Below are positions 13,101 to 28,100 of a stretch of DNA of 64,000 bases, piece by piece (the first letter of the stretch is position 1; every line of letters begins with the position of its first letter). The notes under the pieces were generated by a model. It did no database searches, was not told the origin of the DNA, and saw only the letters and a program-made list of their open reading frames with translations. A program made the translations under genes and the position numbers. The DNA is from Bolinopsis microptera. Lineage: Eukaryota > Ctenophora > Tentaculata > Lobata > Bolinopsidae. The DNA is taken from the NCBI RefSeq assembly GCF_026151205.1, contig NW_026971782.1, positions 1 through 64,000 of the forward strand, given 5' to 3'.

Positions 13101-16100
13101 CTTTAGTGGGTCTCATTTTATCATTAGCTCTAATTAAAGAACCTCTCACCCTCTCAGAAAACTCCGTTTGGAGATATTCATATTCCTTATTACGCTCTAA
13201 GTTATTAATTAAAGAACCTCTCAGTCTCACCCTCTCAGATTTTCAACGCTCCGTTCATTTTTATAGCTTTATTATTTTTATCTTTTTACTACACTTACTA
13301 ACACGTGCTTTACAAAGGAGCAATAGTTTGCGGAGGCATTCTAGAACGGTATATATTTTAGCTTTCAGTTTCTGTTTCATTATCTTAAAATTTATTCCGC
13401 TTTTATTTTTATTTCCACTCTCGATTCCTTGCTAGCAGTCCGGTTAATTTAGTACCTTTAGTGGGTCTCATTTTATCATTAGCTCTAATTAAAGAACCTC
13501 TCACCCTCTCAGAAAACTCCGTTTGGAGATATTCATATTCCTTATTACGCTCTAAGTTATTAATTAAAGAACCTCTCAGTCTCACCCTCTCAGATTTTCA
13601 ACGCTCCGTTCATTTTTATAGCTTTATTATTTTTATCTTTTTACTACACTTACTAACACGTGCTTTACAAAGGAGCAATAGTTTGCGGAGGCATTCTAGA
13701 ACGGTATATATTTTAGCTTTCAGTTTCTGTTTCATTATCTTAAAATTTATTCCGCTTTTATTTTTATTTCCACTCTCGATTCCTTGCTAGCAGTCCGGTT
13801 AATTTAGTACCTTTAGTGGGTCTCATTTTATCATTAGCTCTAATTAAAGAACCTCTCACCCTCTCAGAAAACTCCGTTTGGAGATATTCATATTCCTTAT
13901 TACGCTCTAAGTTATTAATTAAAGAACCTCTCAGTCTCACCCTCTCAGATTTTCAACGCTCCGTTCATTTTTATAGCTTTATTATTTTTATCTTTTTACT
14001 ACACTTACTAACACGTGCTTTACAAAGGAGCAATAGTTTGCGGAGGCATTCTAGAACGGTATATATTTTAGCTTTCAGTTTCTGTTTCATTATCTTAAAA
14101 TTTATTCCGCTTTTATTTTTATTTCCACTCTCGATTCCTTGCTAGCAGTCCGGTTAATTTAGTACCTTTAGTGGGTCTCATTTTATCATTAGCTCTAATT
14201 AAAGAACCTCTCACCCTCTCAGAAAACTCCGTTTGGAGATATTCATATTCCTTATTACGCTCTAAGTTATTAATTAAAGAACCTCTCAGTCTCACCCTCT
14301 CAGATTTTCAACGCTCCGTTCATTTTTATAGCTTTATTATTTTTATCTTTTTACTACACTTACTAACACGTGCTTTACAAAGGAGCAATAGTTTGCGGAG
14401 GCATTCTAGAACGGTATATATTTTAGCTTTCAGTTTCTGTTTCATTATCTTAAAATTTATTCCGCTTTTATTTTTATTTCCACTCTCGATTCCTTGCTAG
14501 CAGTCCGGTTAATTTAGTACCTTTAGTGGGTCTCATTTTATCATTAGCTCTAATTAAAGAACCTCTCACCCTCTCAGAAAACTCCGTTTGGAGATATTCA
14601 TATTCCTTATTACGCTCTAAGTTATTAATTAAAGAACCTCTCAGTCTCACCCTCTCAGATTTTCAACGCTCCGTTCATTTTTATAGCTTTATTATTTTTA
14701 TCTTTTTACTACACTTACTAACACGTGCTTTACAAAGGAGCAATAGTTTGCGGAGGCATTCTAGAACGGTATATATTTTAGCTTTCAGTTTCTGTTTCAT
14801 TATCTTAAAATTTATTCCGCTTTTATTTTTATTTCCACTCTCGATTCCTTGCTAGCAGTCCGGTTAATTTAGTACCTTTAGTGGGTCTCATTTTATCATT
14901 AGCTCTAATTAAAGAACCTCTCACCCTCTCAGAAAACTCCGTTTGGAGATATTCATATTCCTTATTACGCTCTAAGTTATTAATTAAAGAACCTCTCAGT
15001 CTCACCCTCTCAGATTTTCAACGCTCCGTTCATTTTTATAGCTTTATTATTTTTATCTTTTTACTACACTTACTAACACGTGCTTTACAAAGGAGCAATA
15101 GTTTGCGGAGGCATTCTAGAACGGTATATATTTTAGCTTTCAGTTTCTGTTTCATTATCTTAAAATTTATTCCGCTTTTATTTTTATTTCCACTCTCGAT
15201 TCCTTGCTAGCAGTCCGGTTAATTTAGTACCTTTAGTGGGTCTCATTTTATCATTAGCTCTAATTAAAGAACCTCTCACCCTCTCAGAAAACTCCGTTTG
15301 GAGATATTCATATTCCTTATTACGCTCTAAGTTATTAATTAAAGAACCTCTCAGTCTCACCCTCTCAGATTTTCAACGCTCCGTTCATTTTTATAGCTTT
15401 ATTATTTTTATCTTTTTACTACACTTACTAACACGTGCTTTACAAAGGAGCAATAGTTTGCGGAGGCATTCTAGAACGGTATATATTTTAGCTTTCAGTT
15501 TCTGTTTCATTATCTTAAAATTTATTCCGCTTTTATTTTTATTTCCACTCTCGATTCCTTGCTAGCAGTCCGGTTAATTTAGTACCTTTAGTGGGTCTCA
15601 TTTTATCATTAGCTCTAATTAAAGAACCTCTCACCCTCTCAGAAAACTCCGTTTGGAGATATTCATATTCCTTATTACGCTCTAAGTTATTAATTAAAGA
15701 ACCTCTCAGTCTCACCCTCTCAGATTTTCAACGCTCCGTTCATTTTTATAGCTTTATTATTTTTATCTTTTTACTACACTTACTAACACGTGCTTTACAA
15801 AGGAGCAATAGTTTGCGGAGGCATTCTAGAACGGTATATATTTTAGCTTTCAGTTTCTGTTTCATTATCTTAAAATTTATTCCGCTTTTATTTTTATTTC
15901 CACTCTCGATTCCTTGCTAGCAGTCCGGTTAATTTAGTACCTTTAGTGGGTCTCATTTTATCATTAGCTCTAATTAAAGAACCTCTCACCCTCTCAGAAA
16001 ACTCCGTTTGGAGATATTCATATTCCTTATTACGCTCTAAGTTATTAATTAAAGAACCTCTCAGTCTCACCCTCTCAGATTTTCAACGCTCCGTTCATTT

Positions 16101-19100
16101 TTATAGCTTTATTATTTTTATCTTTTTACTACACTTACTAACACGTGCTTTACAAAGGAGCAATAGTTTGCGGAGGCATTCTAGAACGGTATATATTTTA
16201 GCTTTCAGTTTCTGTTTCATTATCTTAAAATTTATTCCGCTTTTATTTTTATTTCCACTCTCGATTCCTTGCTAGCAGTCCGGTTAATTTAGTACCTTTA
16301 GTGGGTCTCATTTTATCATTAGCTCTAATTAAAGAACCTCTCACCCTCTCAGAAAACTCCGTTTGGAGATATTCATATTCCTTATTACGCTCTAAGTTAT
16401 TAATTAAAGAACCTCTCAGTCTCACCCTCTCAGATTTTCAACGCTCCGTTCATTTTTATAGCTTTATTATTTTTATCTTTTTACTACACTTACTAACACG
16501 TGCTTTACAAAGGAGCAATAGTTTGCGGAGGCATTCTAGAACGGTATATATTTTAGCTTTCAGTTTCTGTTTCATTATCTTAAAATTTATTCCGCTTTTA
16601 TTTTTATTTCCACTCTCGATTCCTTGCTAGCAGTCCGGTTAATTTAGTACCTTTAGTGGGTCTCATTTTATCATTAGCTCTAATTAAAGAACCTCTCACC
16701 CTCTCAGAAAACTCCGTTTGGAGATATTCATATTCCTTATTACGCTCTAAGTTATTAATTAAAGAACCTCTCAGTCTCACCCTCTCAGATTTTCAACGCT
16801 CCGTTCATTTTTATAGCTTTATTATTTTTATCTTTTTACTACACTTACTAACACGTGCTTTACAAAGGAGCAATAGTTTGCGGAGGCATTCTAGAACGGT
16901 ATATATTTTAGCTTTCAGTTTCTGTTTCATTATCTTAAAATTTATTCCGCTTTTATTTTTATTTCCACTCTCGATTCCTTGCTAGCAGTCCGGTTAATTT
17001 AGTACCTTTAGTGGGTCTCATTTTATCATTAGCTCTAATTAAAGAACCTCTCACCCTCTCAGAAAACTCCGTTTGGAGATATTCATATTCCTTATTACGC
17101 TCTAAGTTATTAATTAAAGAACCTCTCAGTCTCACCCTCTCAGATTTTCAACGCTCCGTTCATTTTTATAGCTTTATTATTTTTATCTTTTTACTACACT
17201 TACTAACACGTGCTTTACAAAGGAGCAATAGTTTGCGGAGGCATTCTAGAACGGTATATATTTTAGCTTTCAGTTTCTGTTTCATTATCTTAAAATTTAT
17301 TCCGCTTTTATTTTTATTTCCACTCTCGATTCCTTGCTAGCAGTCCGGTTAATTTAGTACCTTTAGTGGGTCTCATTTTATCATTAGCTCTAATTAAAGA
17401 ACCTCTCACCCTCTCAGAAAACTCCGTTTGGAGATATTCATATTCCTTATTACGCTCTAAGTTATTAATTAAAGAACCTCTCAGTCTCACCCTCTCAGAT
17501 TTTCAACGCTCCGTTCATTTTTATAGCTTTATTATTTTTATCTTTTTACTACACTTACTAACACGTGCTTTACAAAGGAGCAATAGTTTGCGGAGGCATT
17601 CTAGAACGGTATATATTTTAGCTTTCAGTTTCTGTTTCATTATCTTAAAATTTATTCCGCTTTTATTTTTATTTCCACTCTCGATTCCTTGCTAGCAGTC
17701 CGGTTAATTTAGTACCTTTAGTGGGTCTCATTTTATCATTAGCTCTAATTAAAGAACCTCTCACCCTCTCAGAAAACTCCGTTTGGAGATATTCATATTC
17801 CTTATTACGCTCTAAGTTATTAATTAAAGAACCTCTCAGTCTCACCCTCTCAGATTTTCAACGCTCCGTTCATTTTTATAGCTTTATTATTTTTATCTTT
17901 TTACTACACTTACTAACACGTGCTTTACAAAGGAGCAATAGTTTGCGGAGGCATTCTAGAACGGTATATATTTTAGCTTTCAGTTTCTGTTTCATTATCT
18001 TAAAATTTATTCCGCTTTTATTTTTATTTCCACTCTCGATTCCTTGCTAGCAGTCCGGTTAATTTAGTACCTTTAGTGGGTCTCATTTTATCATTAGCTC
18101 TAATTAAAGAACCTCTCACCCTCTCAGAAAACTCCGTTTGGAGATATTCATATTCCTTATTACGCTCTAAGTTATTAATTAAAGAACCTCTCAGTCTCAC
18201 CCTCTCAGATTTTCAACGCTCCGTTCATTTTTATAGCTTTATTATTTTTATCTTTTTACTACACTTACTAACACGTGCTTTACAAAGGAGCAATAGTTTG
18301 CGGAGGCATTCTAGAACGGTATATATTTTAGCTTTCAGTTTCTGTTTCATTATCTTAAAATTTATTCCGCTTTTATTTTTATTTCCACTCTCGATTCCTT
18401 GCTAGCAGTCCGGTTAATTTAGTACCTTTAGTGGGTCTCATTTTATCATTAGCTCTAATTAAAGAACCTCTCACCCTCTCAGAAAACTCCGTTTGGAGAT
18501 ATTCATATTCCTTATTACGCTCTAAGTTATTAATTAAAGAACCTCTCAGTCTCACCCTCTCAGATTTTCAACGCTCCGTTCATTTTTATAGCTTTATTAT
18601 TTTTATCTTTTTACTACACTTACTAACACGTGCTTTACAAAGGAGCAATAGTTTGCGGAGGCATTCTAGAACGGTATATATTTTAGCTTTCAGTTTCTGT
18701 TTCATTATCTTAAAATTTATTCCGCTTTTATTTTTATTTCCACTCTCGATTCCTTGCTAGCAGTCCGGTTAATTTAGTACCTTTAGTGGGTCTCATTTTA
18801 TCATTAGCTCTAATTAAAGAACCTCTCACCCTCTCAGAAAACTCCGTTTGGAGATATTCATATTCCTTATTACGCTCTAAGTTATTAATTAAAGAACCTC
18901 TCAGTCTCACCCTCTCAGATTTTCAACGCTCCGTTCATTTTTATAGCTTTATTATTTTTATCTTTTTACTACACTTACTAACACGTGCTTTACAAAGGAG
19001 CAATAGTTTGCGGAGGCATTCTAGAACGGTATATATTTTAGCTTTCAGTTTCTGTTTCATTATCTTAAAATTTATTCCGCTTTTATTTTTATTTCCACTC

Positions 19101-22100
19101 TCGATTCCTTGCTAGCAGTCCGGTTAATTTAGTACCTTTAGTGGGTCTCATTTTATCATTAGCTCTAATTAAAGAACCTCTCACCCTCTCAGAAAACTCC
19201 GTTTGGAGATATTCATATTCCTTATTACGCTCTAAGTTATTAATTAAAGAACCTCTCAGTCTCACCCTCTCAGATTTTCAACGCTCCGTTCATTTTTATA
19301 GCTTTATTATTTTTATCTTTTTACTACACTTACTAACACGTGCTTTACAAAGGAGCAATAGTTTGCGGAGGCATTCTAGAACGGTATATATTTTAGCTTT
19401 CAGTTTCTGTTTCATTATCTTAAAATTTATTCCGCTTTTATTTTTATTTCCACTCTCGATTCCTTGCTAGCAGTCCGGTTAATTTAGTACCTTTAGTGGG
19501 TCTCATTTTATCATTAGCTCTAATTAAAGAACCTCTCACCCTCTCAGAAAACTCCGTTTGGAGATATTCATATTCCTTATTACGCTCTAAGTTATTAATT
19601 AAAGAACCTCTCAGTCTCACCCTCTCAGATTTTCAACGCTCCGTTCATTTTTATAGCTTTATTATTTTTATCTTTTTACTACACTTACTAACACGTGCTT
19701 TACAAAGGAGCAATAGTTTGCGGAGGCATTCTAGAACGGTATATATTTTAGCTTTCAGTTTCTGTTTCATTATCTTAAAATTTATTCCGCTTTTATTTTT
19801 ATTTCCACTCTCGATTCCTTGCTAGCAGTCCGGTTAATTTAGTACCTTTAGTGGGTCTCATTTTATCATTAGCTCTAATTAAAGAACCTCTCACCCTCTC
19901 AGAAAACTCCGTTTGGAGATATTCATATTCCTTATTACGCTCTAAGTTATTAATTAAAGAACCTCTCAGTCTCACCCTCTCAGATTTTCAACGCTCCGTT
20001 CATTTTTATAGCTTTATTATTTTTATCTTTTTACTACACTTACTAACACGTGCTTTACAAAGGAGCAATAGTTTGCGGAGGCATTCTAGAACGGTATATA
20101 TTTTAGCTTTCAGTTTCTGTTTCATTATCTTAAAATTTATTCCGCTTTTATTTTTATTTCCACTCTCGATTCCTTGCTAGCAGTCCGGTTAATTTAGTAC
20201 CTTTAGTGGGTCTCATTTTATCATTAGCTCTAATTAAAGAACCTCTCACCCTCTCAGAAAACTCCGTTTGGAGATATTCATATTCCTTATTACGCTCTAA
20301 GTTATTAATTAAAGAACCTCTCAGTCTCACCCTCTCAGATTTTCAACGCTCCGTTCATTTTTATAGCTTTATTATTTTTATCTTTTTACTACACTTACTA
20401 ACACGTGCTTTACAAAGGAGCAATAGTTTGCGGAGGCATTCTAGAACGGTATATATTTTAGCTTTCAGTTTCTGTTTCATTATCTTAAAATTTATTCCGC
20501 TTTTATTTTTATTTCCACTCTCGATTCCTTGCTAGCAGTCCGGTTAATTTAGTACCTTTAGTGGGTCTCATTTTATCATTAGCTCTAATTAAAGAACCTC
20601 TCACCCTCTCAGAAAACTCCGTTTGGAGATATTCATATTCCTTATTACGCTCTAAGTTATTAATTAAAGAACCTCTCAGTCTCACCCTCTCAGATTTTCA
20701 ACGCTCCGTTCATTTTTATAGCTTTATTATTTTTATCTTTTTACTACACTTACTAACACGTGCTTTACAAAGGAGCAATAGTTTGCGGAGGCATTCTAGA
20801 ACGGTATATATTTTAGCTTTCAGTTTCTGTTTCATTATCTTAAAATTTATTCCGCTTTTATTTTTATTTCCACTCTCGATTCCTTGCTAGCAGTCCGGTT
20901 AATTTAGTACCTTTAGTGGGTCTCATTTTATCATTAGCTCTAATTAAAGAACCTCTCACCCTCTCAGAAAACTCCGTTTGGAGATATTCATATTCCTTAT
21001 TACGCTCTAAGTTATTAATTAAAGAACCTCTCAGTCTCACCCTCTCAGATTTTCAACGCTCCGTTCATTTTTATAGCTTTATTATTTTTATCTTTTTACT
21101 ACACTTACTAACACGTGCTTTACAAAGGAGCAATAGTTTGCGGAGGCATTCTAGAACGGTATATATTTTAGCTTTCAGTTTCTGTTTCATTATCTTAAAA
21201 TTTATTCCGCTTTTATTTTTATTTCCACTCTCGATTCCTTGCTAGCAGTCCGGTTAATTTAGTACCTTTAGTGGGTCTCATTTTATCATTAGCTCTAATT
21301 AAAGAACCTCTCACCCTCTCAGAAAACTCCGTTTGGAGATATTCATATTCCTTATTACGCTCTAAGTTATTAATTAAAGAACCTCTCAGTCTCACCCTCT
21401 CAGATTTTCAACGCTCCGTTCATTTTATAGCTTTATTATTTTTATCTTTTTACTACACTTACTAACACGTGCTTTACAAAGGAGCAATAGTTTGCGGAGG
21501 CATTCTAGAACGGTATATATTTTAGCTTTCAGTTTCTGTTTCATTATCTTAAAATTTATTCCGCTTTTATTTTTATTTCCACTCTCGATTCCTTGCTAGC
21601 AGTCCGGTTAATTTAGTACCTTTAGTGGGTCTCATTTTATCATTAGCTCTAATTAAAGAACCTCTCACCCTCTCAGAAAACTCCGTTTGGAGATATTCAT
21701 ATTCCTTATTACGCTCTAAGTTATTAATTAAAGAACCTCTCAGTCTCACCCTCTCAGATTTTCAACGCTCCGTTCATTTTTATAGCTTTATTATTTTTAT
21801 CTTTTTACTACACTTACTAACACGTGCTTTACAAAGGAGCAATAGTTTGCGGAGGCATTCTAGAACGGTATATATTTTAGCTTTCAGTTTCTGTTTCATT
21901 ATCTTAAAATTTATTCCGCTTTTATTTTTATTTCCACTCTCGATTCCTTGCTAGCAGTCCGGTTAATTTAGTACCTTTAGTGGGTCTCATTTTATCATTA
22001 GCTCTAATTAAAGAACCTCTCACCCTCTCAGAAAACTCCGTTTGGAGATATTCATATTCCTTATTACGCTCTAAGTTATTAATTAAAGAACCTCTCAGTC

Positions 22101-25100
22101 TCACCCTCTCAGATTTTCAACGCTCCGTTCATTTTTATAGCTTTATTATTTTTATCTTTTTACTACACTTACTAACACGTGCTTTACAAAGGAGCAATAG
22201 TTTGCGGAGGCATTCTAGAACGGTATATATTTTAGCTTTCAGTTTCTGTTTCATTATCTTAAAATTTATTCCGCTTTTATTTTTATTTCCACTCTCGATT
22301 CCTTGCTAGCAGTCCGGTTAATTTAGTACCTTTAGTGGGTCTCATTTTATCATTAGCTCTAATTAAAGAACCTCTCACCCTCTCAGAAAACTCCGTTTGG
22401 AGATATTCATATTCCTTATTACGCTCTAAGTTATTAATTAAAGAACCTCTCAGTCTCACCCTCTCAGATTTTCAACGCTCCGTTCATTTTTATAGCTTTA
22501 TTATTTTTATCTTTTTACTACACTTACTAACACGTGCTTTACAAAGGAGCAATAGTTTGCGGAGGCATTCTAGAACGGTATATATTTTAGCTTTCAGTTT
22601 CTGTTTCATTATCTTAAAATTTATTCCGCTTTTATTTTTATTTCCACTCTCGATTCCTTGCTAGCAGTCCGGTTAATTTAGTACCTTTAGTGGGTCTCAT
22701 TTTATCATTAGCTCTAATTAAAGAACCTCTCACCCTCTCAGAAAACTCCGTTTGGAGATATTCATATTCCTTATTACGCTCTAAGTTATTAATTAAAGAA
22801 CCTCTCAGTCTCACCCTCTCAGATTTTCAACGCTCCGTTCATTTTTATAGCTTTATTATTTTTATCTTTTTACTACACTTACTAACACGTGCTTTACAAA
22901 GGAGCAATAGTTTGCGGAGGCATTCTAGAACGGTATATATTTTAGCTTTCAGTTTCTGTTTCATTATCTTAAAATTTATTCCGCTTTTATTTTTATTTCC
23001 ACTCTCGATTCCTTGCTAGCAGTCCGGTTAATTTAGTACCTTTAGTGGGTCTCATTTTATCATTAGCTCTAATTAAAGAACCTCTCACCCTCTCAGAAAA
23101 CTCCGTTTGGAGATATTCATATTCCTTATTACGCTCTAAGTTATTAATTAAAGAACCTCTCAGTCTCACCCTCTCAGATTTTCAACGCTCCGTTCATTTT
23201 TATAGCTTTATTATTTTTATCTTTTTACTACACTTACTAACACGTGCTTTACAAAGGAGCAATAGTTTGCGGAGGCATTCTAGAACGGTATATATTTTAG
23301 CTTTCAGTTTCTGTTTCATTATCTTAAAATTTATTCCGCTTTTATTTTTATTTCCACTCTCGATTCCTTGCTAGCAGTCCGGTTAATTTAGTACCTTTAG
23401 TGGGTCTCATTTTATCATTAGCTCTAATTAAAGAACCTCTCACCCTCTCAGAAAACTCCGTTTGGAGATATTCATATTCCTTATTACGCTCTAAGTTATT
23501 AATTAAAGAACCTCTCAGTCTCACCCTCTCAGATTTTCAACGCTCCGTTCATTTTTATAGCTTTATTATTTTTATCTTTTTACTACACTTACTAACACGT
23601 GCTTTACAAAGGAGCAATAGTTTGCGGAGGCATTCTAGAACGGTATATATTTTAGCTTTCAGTTTCTGTTTCATTATCTTAAAATTTATTCCGCTTTTAT
23701 TTTTATTTCCACTCTCGATTCCTTGCTAGCAGTCCGGTTAATTTAGTACCTTTAGTGGGTCTCATTTTATCATTAGCTCTAATTAAAGAACCTCTCACCC
23801 TCTCAGAAAACTCCGTTTGGAGATATTCATATTCCTTATTACGCTCTAAGTTATTAATTAAAGAACCTCTCAGTCTCACCCTCTCAGATTTTCAACGCTC
23901 CGTTCATTTTTATAGCTTTATTATTTTTATCTTTTTACTACACTTACTAACACGTGCTTTACAAAGGAGCAATAGTTTGCGGAGGCATTCTAGAACGGTA
24001 TATATTTTAGCTTTCAGTTTCTGTTTCATTATCTTAAAATTTATTCCGCTTTTATTTTTATTTCCACTCTCGATTCCTTGCTAGCAGTCCGGTTAATTTA
24101 GTACCTTTAGTGGGTCTCATTTTATCATTAGCTCTAATTAAAGAACCTCTCACCCTCTCAGAAAACTCCGTTTGGAGATATTCATATTCCTTATTACGCT
24201 CTAAGTTATTAATTAAAGAACCTCTCAGTCTCACCCTCTCAGATTTTCAACGCTCCGTTCATTTTTATAGCTTTATTATTTTTATCTTTTTACTACACTT
24301 ACTAACACGTGCTTTACAAAGGAGCAATAGTTTGCGGAGGCATTCTAGAACGGTATATATTTTAGCTTTCAGTTTCTGTTTCATTATCTTAAAATTTATT
24401 CCGCTTTTATTTTTATTTCCACTCTCGATTCCTTGCTAGCAGTCCGGTTAATTTAGTACCTTTAGTGGGTCTCATTTTATCATTAGCTCTAATTAAAGAA
24501 CCTCTCACCCTCTCAGAAAACTCCGTTTGGAGATATTCATATTCCTTATTACGCTCTAAGTTATTAATTAAAGAACCTCTCAGTCTCACCCTCTCAGATT
24601 TTCAACGCTCCGTTCATTTTTATAGCTTTATTATTTTTATCTTTTTACTACACTTACTAACACGTGCTTTACAAAGGAGCAATAGTTTGCGGAGGCATTC
24701 TAGAACGGTATATATTTTAGCTTTCAGTTTCTGTTTCATTATCTTAAAATTTATTCCGCTTTTATTTTTATTTCCACTCTCGATTCCTTGCTAGCAGTCC
24801 GGTTAATTTAGTACCTTTAGTGGGTCTCATTTTATCATTAGCTCTAATTAAAGAACCTCTCACCCTCTCAGAAAACTCCGTTTGGAGATATTCATATTCC
24901 TTATTACGCTCTAAGTTATTAATTAAAGAACCTCTCAGTCTCACCCTCTCAGATTTTCAACGCTCCGTTCATTTTTATAGCTTTATTATTTTTATCTTTT
25001 TACTACACTTACTAACACGTGCTTTACAAAGGAGCAATAGTTTGCGGAGGCATTCTAGAACGGTATATATTTTAGCTTTCAGTTTCTGTTTCATTATCTT

Positions 25101-28100
25101 AAAATTTATTCCGCTTTTATTTTTATTTCCACTCTCGATTCCTTGCTAGCAGTCCGGTTAATTTAGTACCTTTAGTGGGTCTCATTTTATCATTAGCTCT
25201 AATTAAAGAACCTCTCACCCTCTCAGAAAACTCCGTTTGGAGATATTCATATTCCTTATTACGCTCTAAGTTATTAATTAAAGAACCTCTCAGTCTCACC
25301 CTCTCAGATTTTCAACGCTCCGTTCATTTTTATAGCTTTATTATTTTTATCTTTTTACTACACTTACTAACACGTGCTTTACAAAGGAGCAATAGTTTGC
25401 GGAGGCATTCTAGAACGGTATATATTTTAGCTTTCAGTTTCTGTTTCATTATCTTAAAATTTATTCCGCTTTTATTTTTATTTCCACTCTCGATTCCTTG
25501 CTAGCAGTCCGGTTAATTTAGTACCTTTAGTGGGTCTCATTTTATCATTAGCTCTAATTAAAGAACCTCTCACCCTCTCAGAAAACTCCGTTTGGAGATA
25601 TTCATATTCCTTATTACGCTCTAAGTTATTAATTAAAGAACCTCTCAGTCTCACCCTCTCAGATTTTCAACGCTCCGTTCATTTTTATAGCTTTATTATT
25701 TTTATCTTTTTACTACACTTACTAACACGTGCTTTACAAAGGAGCAATAGTTTGCGGAGGCATTCTAGAACGGTATATATTTTAGCTTTCAGTTTCTGTT
25801 TCATTATCTTAAAATTTATTCCGCTTTTATTTTTATTTCCACTCTCGATTCCTTGCTAGCAGTCCGGTTAATTTAGTACCTTTAGTGGGTCTCATTTTAT
25901 CATTAGCTCTAATTAAAGAACCTCTCACCCTCTCAGAAAACTCCGTTTGGAGATATTCATATTCCTTATTACGCTCTAAGTTATTAATTAAAGAACCTCT
26001 CAGTCTCACCCTCTCAGATTTTCAACGCTCCGTTCATTTTTATAGCTTTATTATTTTTATCTTTTTACTACACTTACTAACACGTGCTTTACAAAGGAGC
26101 AATAGTTTGCGGAGGCATTCTAGAACGGTATATATTTTAGCTTTCAGTTTCTGTTTCATTATCTTAAAATTTATTCCGCTTTTATTTTTATTTCCACTCT
26201 CGATTCCTTGCTAGCAGTCCGGTTAATTTAGTACCTTTAGTGGGTCTCATTTTATCATTAGCTCTAATTAAAGAACCTCTCACCCTCTCAGAAAACTCCG
26301 TTTGGAGATATTCATATTCCTTATTACGCTCTAAGTTATTAATTAAAGAACCTCTCAGTCTCACCCTCTCAGATTTTCAACGCTCCGTTCATTTTTATAG
26401 CTTTATTATTTTTATCTTTTTACTACACTTACTAACACGTGCTTTACAAAGGAGCAATAGTTTGCGGAGGCATTCTAGAACGGTATATATTTTAGCTTTC
26501 AGTTTCTGTTTCATTATCTTAAAATTTATTCCGCTTTTATTTTTATTTCCACTCTCGATTCCTTGCTAGCAGTCCGGTTAATTTAGTACCTTTAGTGGGT
26601 CTCATTTTATCATTAGCTCTAATTAAAGAACCTCTCACCCTCTCAGAAAACTCCGTTTGGAGATATTCATATTCCTTATTACGCTCTAAGTTATTAATTA
26701 AAGAACCTCTCAGTCTCACCCTCTCAGATTTTCAACGCTCCGTTCATTTTTATAGCTTTATTATTTTTATCTTTTTACTACACTTACTAACACGTGCTTT
26801 ACAAAGGAGCAATAGTTTGCGGAGGCATTCTAGAACGGTATATATTTTAGCTTTCAGTTTCTGTTTCATTATCTTAAAATTTATTCCGCTTTTATTTTTA
26901 TTTCCACTCTCGATTCCTTGCTAGCAGTCCGGTTAATTTAGTACCTTTAGTGGGTCTCATTTTATCATTAGCTCTAATTAAAGAACCTCTCACCCTCTCA
27001 GAAAACTCCGTTTGGAGATATTCATATTCCTTATTACGCTCTAAGTTATTAATTAAAGAACCTCTCAGTCTCACCCTCTCAGATTTTCAACGCTCCGTTC
27101 ATTTTTATAGCTTTATTATTTTTATCTTTTTACTACACTTACTAACACGTGCTTTACAAAGGAGCAATAGTTTGCGGAGGCATTCTAGAACGGTATATAT
27201 TTTAGCTTTCAGTTTCTGTTTCATTATCTTAAAATTTATTCCGCTTTTATTTTTATTTCCACTCTCGATTCCTTGCTAGCAGTCCGGTTAATTTAGTACC
27301 TTTAGTGGGTCTCATTTTATCATTAGCTCTAATTAAAGAACCTCTCACCCTCTCAGAAAACTCCGTTTGGAGATATTCATATTCCTTATTACGCTCTAAG
27401 TTATTAATTAAAGAACCTCTCAGTCTCACCCTCTCAGATTTTCAACGCTCCGTTCATTTTTATAGCTTTATTATTTTTATCTTTTTACTACACTTACTAA
27501 CACGTGCTTTACAAAGGAGCAATAGTTTGCGGAGGCATTCTAGAACGGTATATATTTTAGCTTTCAGTTTCTGTTTCATTATCTTAAAATTTATTCCGCT
27601 TTTATTTTTATTTCCACTCTCGATTCCTTGCTAGCAGTCCGGTTAATTTAGTACCTTTAGTGGGTCTCATTTTATCATTAGCTCTAATTAAAGAACCTCT
27701 CACCCTCTCAGAAAACTCCGTTTGGAGATATTCATATTCCTTATTACGCTCTAAGTTATTAATTAAAGAACCTCTCAGTCTCACCCTCTCAGATTTTCAA
27801 CGCTCCGTTCATTTTTATAGCTTTATTATTTTTATCTTTTTACTACACTTACTAACACGTGCTTTACAAAGGAGCAATAGTTTGCGGAGGCATTCTAGAA
27901 CGGTATATATTTTAGCTTTCAGTTTCTGTTTCATTATCTTAAAATTTATTCCGCTTTTATTTTTATTTCCACTCTCGATTCCTTGCTAGCAGTCCGGTTA
28001 ATTTAGTACCTTTAGTGGGTCTCATTTTATCATTAGCTCTAATTAAAGAACCTCTCACCCTCTCAGAAAACTCCGTTTGGAGATATTCATATTCCTTATT